Assembly (NCBI GenBank): GCA_027922465.2
Contig: BQMF02000225.1
Coordinates: forward strand, 496,001-560,000
Source of the DNA: Turritopsis dohrnii
Taxonomy: Eukaryota; Cnidaria; Hydrozoa; Anthoathecata; Oceaniidae
Reading direction: 5' to 3'
Length of the DNA: 64,000 nucleotides
Shown: piece after piece, positions 58,206 to 64,000 of the stretch
Layout: every line of letters starts with the position of its first letter
Position numbering within the stretch: position 1 is the stretch's first letter
The notes under the pieces: generated by a model
What the model saw: the letters and a program-made list of their open reading frames with translations, nothing else
What the model was told of the DNA's origin: nothing
The model's database searches: none
Program-made: the position numbers and the translations under genes

Positions 58206-60205
58206 CAAAAGGCAAACGTTTTTAAATTCAAGATTGCTGAAACACATGGTGATATAAAAAGTCTTCTGACCAGTATCACTCTTGAAAATCTAATCCCAAA
58301 TTTCGAAAGAGAAAAAGTAGATGTAGATATGTTAGCGACATTGCAGGAAAGTGATTTAATTCGCTTAGGGGTATCAACTATTGGAGATAGGATGAGATTA
58401 CAAGATTACTGTCGTCGCCATCATCATGTTGTAGGAGCTGTCTCGACAACATCCTTCTTACCTACAACAGAAAACGAAATAAGTTCCTATACTGCAAGTT
58501 CTTCTAGGACCAATGTTAGTGAAAAAGCGAGCCTTCTTGCTTATGGGAGGAGAAGAGGAATAGCATCATCGACGCTGAGAGGAATAAGAAGAGGAAGTTA
58601 CAACAGACAAAGTGGCTTTGTAAATAATGCTGGAACTAAGAAGGGTAGAACATGGACCATAAATTTTATGTGTCTGGCAAATAGATTTGCACTGCAGTTA
58701 CCATCAACATTAGAAAGAATGAAACTATAAAATGCTGGTTTAGGTTTCAAAAAAGTCCAAGTATATTTGTCTGATAACGAAGAAGACGTGCTTAAAAAAA
58801 TCACTCAAGCTCTTCCTCCTGCAAAAGACTGTGGAGGAATTGAGCTTCTATCTTGCGTTGCCAATTCCAAAGACTTAGTTGTCTTAGGCTGTACTCTTGC
58901 TGCCGAGGATATCAGTAGGGCTGTTGGAGGGAGTCAAGGAAGAATTTACATCAGACCTATACAGAAGTCTCTTTCAACCGAGTCAGTTGTAGAAGAAAAA
59001 CCTTCAACACTGAAGGAAACTTGTTTGCAATGTGGTGGGAAATTTCTATTGAAGGAGCTCAGGAATCATGTTCGTGTGTGTATTAAAGATCATGATTCTT
59101 CAAGCAGTGATTTTGATGAAGATATTTTTGATATACCAGTTTTTAAGAAGAACAATTATCTCCACCACCTACTTCATCATTACTTTCTGTGTCAACCTCT
59201 ACAACATCAATGATTACATCTTCAGTAGCATCTTCTGAAACATCTGCAACATCTACAATGACTTACATTAGTCATACATCAGTAGACACATTACCTACAA
59301 CTGACACTAATGTAAGAACACCATTTACTGATCTAACTACAAGCAATGGTAACATACTTTGTGAAAGTTCACAGGATGCTATGGAGCTCAAAGTAAAAGA
59401 AATTCTAAAATATTTTAAAGAAAAGAACCTTAGTCAAAATACTATTGAAGTTTTGCGTCATATGCAAAAAACTTTAATTGTTGGTCGTGCTCTTGAAATA
59501 ACAGATTTGAGTAGTTGCCCAGAAAGCGATACTTGTTTTATTCTGGTTAGTCGATCTGATATTCTTAATACTGGATTTGAGGAACTACTGGGAACTGAAG
59601 AAAGATTCAAAACTTTGGAAGTCCAATTTTACAATGAGGTATGTAGTTTTTCTTTTGTGTTATAATCAGCATGTCCTGAAGAAAATATGCTCATTCTTCC
59701 TTTGAAAACGTGAAGAGTGTATTGTATTTATATAAATCTTAAGTTATACATCAAACGATACCTGACTTGTTTGCTTTAGTTTTCAAAGATTAGAAACTCC
59801 TTGTCAATGTAAGAGTTGAAAATTTCATATCACTTTTCATACAGTATTTATATACCCTCTAATTTTGTGATGTTGGCTATATTTGTAGGATGCCAAAGAT
59901 TATGGGGGCCCTTGTAAGGAGTTTTTTGAGTTAATTATCAGGAAGATCAAAAAAAAATACTTTGACAATGGCTTACTTGAGTTATGTCCTGAGGACTATT
60001 ATGCAGTGGGTTTGGCTTTTGGTATGTATTTTTGTAGGATTGTTATTTCTTTTCTTAAACATTTTAAGTTATAATTTAATAACCTTTTGCAACTTTCTTC
60101 TTTTTTGCAGGTATTATAGAAAAAATAATTTCACTTTTTTCTTCAGGCTTTTCCATTCTTCAAAAAAATGGTAATAGTAATAAATACAGGTTTTTTTTAT
60201 AAGCA
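58206..60205 (+). pseudogene. SAM-domain HECT-type ubiquitin ligase relic (G2E3-like)
   Basis: In order: a SAM domain (about 58240-58400, with LQESDLIRLGV and IGDRMRL); a Ser-rich, Arg-rich linker; and a domain starting WTINFMCLANRFALQLPS and continuing ELLSC..GRIYIRPIQK. This last is known to me from the G2/M phase-specific E3 ligase-like group of animals. A zinc-finger-like CLQCGGKFLLKELRNHVRVC, a Ser/Thr-rich linker and the start of a HECT domain (LEVQFYNE, then DYGGPCKEFFELI and EDYYAVGLAFG) follow. An intron is clear: donor GTATGT at 59639 and acceptor TTTGTAG ending at 59888. A second intron runs from about 60020 (GTATGT) to TTTTTTGCAG at about 60110. Disabling changes are an in-frame TAA at 58728 and a frameshift near 59145. 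The catalytic-Cys half of HECT is missing; the right direct repeat begins where it should be. Confidence 0.75.
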
Positions 60206-60525
60206 ACCAAGGCCAAGCATTAGTAGTAATGTTGCTTAGAAGTAACCATTTTTAGTAGCAATGTTGCTTGTTGCTTAATTTGTTGCTTGATCGATAATAC
60301 ATGCAGGTTCTATCTTGAAAATTTTTTGTATATGGTTTTATTTGTTTAATTAAAGTAGCAAGTACAAAGTCTAGGACATTCCTGTCATTATATAGTGCGG
60401 ACAACCTAGTTATTTGAGCTAATGTAACAATATAGCGCAACAATTTCAAGAAATGTGCTGAGGCTATGCTAGTGTTTCGTCATTTCAAATTTGTATGTTG
60501 CTAATTTATCCAAAGTCCTTGTAGT
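60190..60525 (+). repeat. 330-bp direct repeat, right copy
   Basis: Counterpart of 56455-56792 without the MITE at its end. It overlaps or replaces the expected rest of the HECT gene. Divergence of about one base in six suggests an old duplication. Confidence 0.75.
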
Positions 60526-60715
60526 ACTGATGCTTAGCTTCTTGACATATTTATTGGATATTAACATTCATTTCCCATTTTTTATTAGTATATTGGGAAG
60601 TATATTCTTTATATAAGGGAAAAAGGTCTAGAATTGGTCAAGATTCGGTCTAGATTCGGTCAAGATTTTCTTATGAAGCTACACTGTTTCACGAGCTAGA
60701 AGTGTCCTGTTGATT

Positions 60716-61190
60716 TCTCACGTAGAGGAGTATACTGCGTTAAACACATTTTATGTAATCGTTTCCCTAACGTCATTGCACTTCAGACATGCTTCGTATT
60801 TGTGTAAATCGAATCGAATGTAACACTAGTCCCTATTATATCGGCAAGCAATTTGTGTTATCATTTGTAATCTAGTGTACGATATTTTTAGTCTTTATAT
60901 TAATATTTTATGTCATTAGACTCTTGTAGAATTTCTTGTAGAATGTCCCATGTACTGAAGTATACTGCAGTAAACACATTTCTTGTAGTCACTTCACTCA
61001 GAAACAATCAAACTTAAAATTATTGCTCTTGAGAAATACTTTAACTTTTTGTGAATCGAATCCTAATCATAACTAATCAATATTTTATCAGCAAGTAATT
61101 TGTTTTATGATTTCTGTCTTATGATGTTTTAAGTCTAATATTTGTGCCAATATTTTATGTAATTAGACTCTTGTAGAATTTGTTTTACCT
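60716..61190 (+). repeat. Diverged tandem duplication, about 240-bp unit
   Basis: Both units contain GTATACTGC(G/A)(T/G)TAAACACATTT, TGTGAATCGAATC-like sequence, GCAAG(C/T)AATTTGT and ATTTTATGT(C/A)ATTAGACTCT. Unit 1 begins near 60716 and unit 2 near 60950. Function unknown. Confidence 0.6.
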
Positions 61191-62410
61191 TTTTAATATT
61201 CTACCAATCATAGTTAATTCATAGTCTCAACACCAAAGGCGAAAAACCTTTTGTTTATTATCTTTTAGATTGTTGTAATCGATTGGCAACTTTAAAATAA
61301 ACCTGTAAGACCAGAGATCTTAATTAAATTCAAATTAATTTTTATGAGTGCTCAGGGGCGGATCTAGGATTTTTTAAGGGTTAGGCAAATTTTTTTTGCC
61401 AAACACACATAAGGGCGCAATCGATGAAATTTACGCCAGTTTACGCCCAATCTAATACATACTTTTCGAAATGTAAAAAATATAAACTCGAATTCATTCG
61501 TCCTAACGTAAGGAGTGTTATAATGCAAGCCTGTATTGTTGCACTAATGGAATAAGGGAAATAAACAAAAGAAAACTAATTGAGTATGAATGGAATGTAT
61601 TGAACTACTTTATGTAGGCCAAAATAATATTTTCTGCCAGATTGGAGGTTAAGTAAATAACCAATAAATTCATCTGTTATCTTCTTCATTTTCTTGATTG
61701 CTTGTACATGAACAGGAAGAATCCATCAAATGAAAACATACTTGTAATGAATCAAATAAATAAATTTTCTATCACCTATACCATGATAGGTTGGAGCACT
61801 CAGATAAATACATGATATTTCATCTATGTACTGGTCAAGATGGTCAGATAGAAAGAAAAGAAAAGAAATTATGTTAAGAAATAGAGTAAAATGACCAAAA
61901 TCAAAGTTACAGACAAGCTCCTTGATCATTATCCGGCAGCAAAATAAAAACAGATTTTTGCACTAGGCATTCATCAAATCAAATAGTATACCCTACTCTA
62001 AAAAAGATCCATGGTTAAATAATTAATGTCAACCACAATATAGTAAAAGATGGTGTTTCCAGAAATCCCTGAGACAAGTCCAAGAACCTATATATAAAAC
62101 TACACAACAACAGATAAATTATGTACTGCTTCCTTTTAAATAAGAGCTACAACATTTTTTCCAGAATTTAATGTAGCATAGGAAACAAGAAGTCAAACTA
62201 AAACATTATGTAATTACCTATTTCAAAAGATGTATAATTATGTATAAGAATAAGATTTTTATTCTTTGTTTATGTGTATAAACTCTCAATATATTATAAC
62301 TTCATTTTCTTATCACTCACGTCCTTTCTCTCTATAGTAAATTAAAAAGATATTATAGTATTAATGATAACTTGCGATGAGAAGTTTAACCTATACACTA
62401 TCTTATTATA

Positions 62411-62574
62411 CAGTGGCGGATCTAGAGGTATGTCGAAATTTGTGTAGGAGAGTGTTAGCAATCTAACCATAAAAGAAAAGTTTCCAAATAATCCCATTGG
62501 TATATAAATTGAATTCACAAATTATGTTAATGCTCTCCTACACAAATTTCGACATACCTCTAGATCCACCACTG
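62411..62574. mobile_element. Nested small hAT-like MITE, copy in element 2
   Basis: CAGTGGCGGATCTAGAGGTA and complement, at the same internal place as 6907-7071. Flanks TTATTATA and TTATATAC are an imperfect 8-bp duplication. Confidence 0.8.
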
Positions 62575-63366
62575 TTATATACATCATAAAATATGCATTT
62601 CATAAAGTGAATGTAAGATTTCGAAAATTAAATATACATATATATCTCAGAAACTGGAAGTAAGTAATACTAACAAGAGGCTTTTTGATCTCTATCATAT
62701 TGGTTCATATCATTTTGGACACAGGATCCTTTTAAAGTTCTTTAATTCAAAACCAGACAGTCATCTCGAACCAAGAAAAATTATACTGAACTGTACAAAT
62801 AAGTTACCAGGTAGAGATACTGGTGCTAAAAAAACCATGCAGCTGCCTACGCAAAACAACTCAGAAAAATAACAATGACTTTGTGTATTATAAACTCAGT
62901 CATTCAAACGTAACTTCATAACATTTACAGATGCATTTTTGGTTAACAGAAACAGATACCAAAAATATTTATATACATCATTAATCAATAAAGAATAGGC
63001 TTCGTTTCAGTTGACACAAACAAACTTATTATACATAGCTGAGCTAATAATTAACTGTCAACGAATTATGGTGCTAATAATCCATGCTAATCATTTATAT
63101 TACATAAAATAATAAAACACTTGCTTTAAAGCAGCCACAATGTTTTCATTTCGCAAAAGCAAAAAAAGAGACATAACTCGAAAAAAAATGCTTTTCCTAG
63201 ATTTTGAAGTCAGTTTTCAACAGATGTATTAAGTGAATTCAAAATTTCCTAATTAATACTTCATTATTGCTATCAAAAGCTGCAACGATGTTCTCTAGCG
63301 AATCCATGTTGAACTGGGTCTAATTCGAAGGTCCCCCACGGTCGTTTTGTGCAGATTTGGTGACCA

Positions 63367-63530
63367 TTCATTCAATAAAGTGTGTAAACCCACGGTTGTA
63401 CCTTAGGCAAATTTTCTTCTGGTTCATTCATTTAAAGTGTGTAAACCCATGGCTCCTTAGGCAAATTTTCTTCCAGTTCATTCATTAAAGTGTGTAAACC
63501 CGGGGCTCCTTAGGCAAATTTTCTTCGCCT
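63367..63530. repeat. About 60-bp minisatellite, element copy 2
   Basis: Three units ending in CTTAGGCAAATTTTCTTC, matching the array at 7871-8036 with different unit variants. Confidence 0.7.
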
Positions 63531-64000
63531 AAGGTGAGCGTTAGGCACTAGTCTGTGTTGTCAATGTGACTATGAGAAGGCGTTCTCGGGGCAGAGATCA
63601 CTACCTATAAACTCAAGCTGTAAAAAACATTAATTTTTAACATCATGGCGCGCGCCGCGCCTCGCCGGGAGAATAATAATCCTATTTGGGAAAGAAAGGA
63701 TCGGGCGGATTGGCTGCGGGAGTCTTGATATTTTCGATTATTTTCTGATTATTGCAGTAATACAATACCTTTTTCATACAATTTTATGAAAAACATTATT
63801 TAACTGATTTTGGGTTAGGCATTTGCCTAAGTTGCCTAACCCTGGATCCGCCCCTGAGTGCTAATATTAGGTTTATATCATTGGCGTTTTTGAAACTACC
63901 AAAGTAACACTTTACATAATTTGATAACGGCTATGTTCTTTTTTACAAAACATAGCGATACTTCTGTTGTTTAAAATCCTGACAGGATCCTACACAAGAT

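Larger units (their letters stand above)
61353..63856. mobile_element. Non-autonomous hAT-like DNA transposon, copy 2
   Basis: Same ends and interior as the element at 5621-8351. AGTGCT stands on both sides (61347-61352, 63857-63862), a 6-bp target duplication. It is 2504 bp against 2731 bp, because of small deletions, for example in the AT-rich part near 62230. It has the nested MITE and the minisatellite. The empty flanks are unrelated to those of copy 1, so this is transposition and not segmental duplication. Confidence 0.85.

Overview
The window is AT-rich nuclear DNA from an animal, most probably an early-branching marine invertebrate such as a cnidarian or sponge. The reasons are a DIRS-type retroelement, several TA-target and hAT-like DNA transposons, a beta-helix/multi-membrane-span protein of a type common in cnidarian and sponge genomes, a SAM/HECT-type ubiquitin ligase relic, and introns with GT..AG ends. 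There are no bacterial-style operons. The species cannot be fixed from this sequence.

Layout. 1-1.6 kb: 3' end of a decayed DIRS-like retroelement, followed by a foldback element rich in GACGTC (1.74-2.38 kb) and a tRNA-derived SINE (4.6-4.86 kb). 5.62-8.35 kb and 61.35-63.86 kb: two copies of one non-coding transposon with hAT-like ends, each carrying the same nested smaller element. 9.06-20.9 kb and 40.3-52.9 kb: a direct segmental duplication of about 12 kb. Each copy holds one long intact intron-free reading frame (16267-19383, 1038 aa; 45728-48892, 1054 aa). 20.95-21.73 kb: retroelement C-terminal relic. 24.78-27.96 kb: secreted or surface beta-helix protein with many membrane spans, broken by two frameshifts. 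29.3-37.1 kb (minus strand): a DUF4371/ZMYM1-type hAT transposase relic split by a 5.74 kb long-TIR transposon. That transposon encodes a FEN1/PIN-like nuclease and carries a near-perfect internal tandem duplication. 38.0-40.3 kb: satellite-like repeat and a Tc1/mariner relic. 54.4-55.9 kb: a Tigger/pogo relic and a pogo-like MITE. 56.5-60.5 kb: a 330-bp direct repeat flanks a heptad minisatellite and a broken SAM-HECT gene.

The only long reading frames with no disabling change are the two paralogues. The order of conserved blocks in their proteins matches, from memory, the sporadically distributed bacterial family DUF6119/TIGR04141, which would make them candidates for an ancient bacterial gene captured by an animal, then duplicated. 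Their 3' halves are much more alike than parts of their middle regions, suggesting gene conversion. The second system worth attention is the FEN/PIN-like transposon with TIRs of about 680 bp and repeated GGGGGTA-type subterminal motifs. I cannot assign it to a named superfamily.

The two duplication copies act as filled and empty sites for each other. Several MITEs are present in only one copy, which gives their boundaries and TA target duplications directly.
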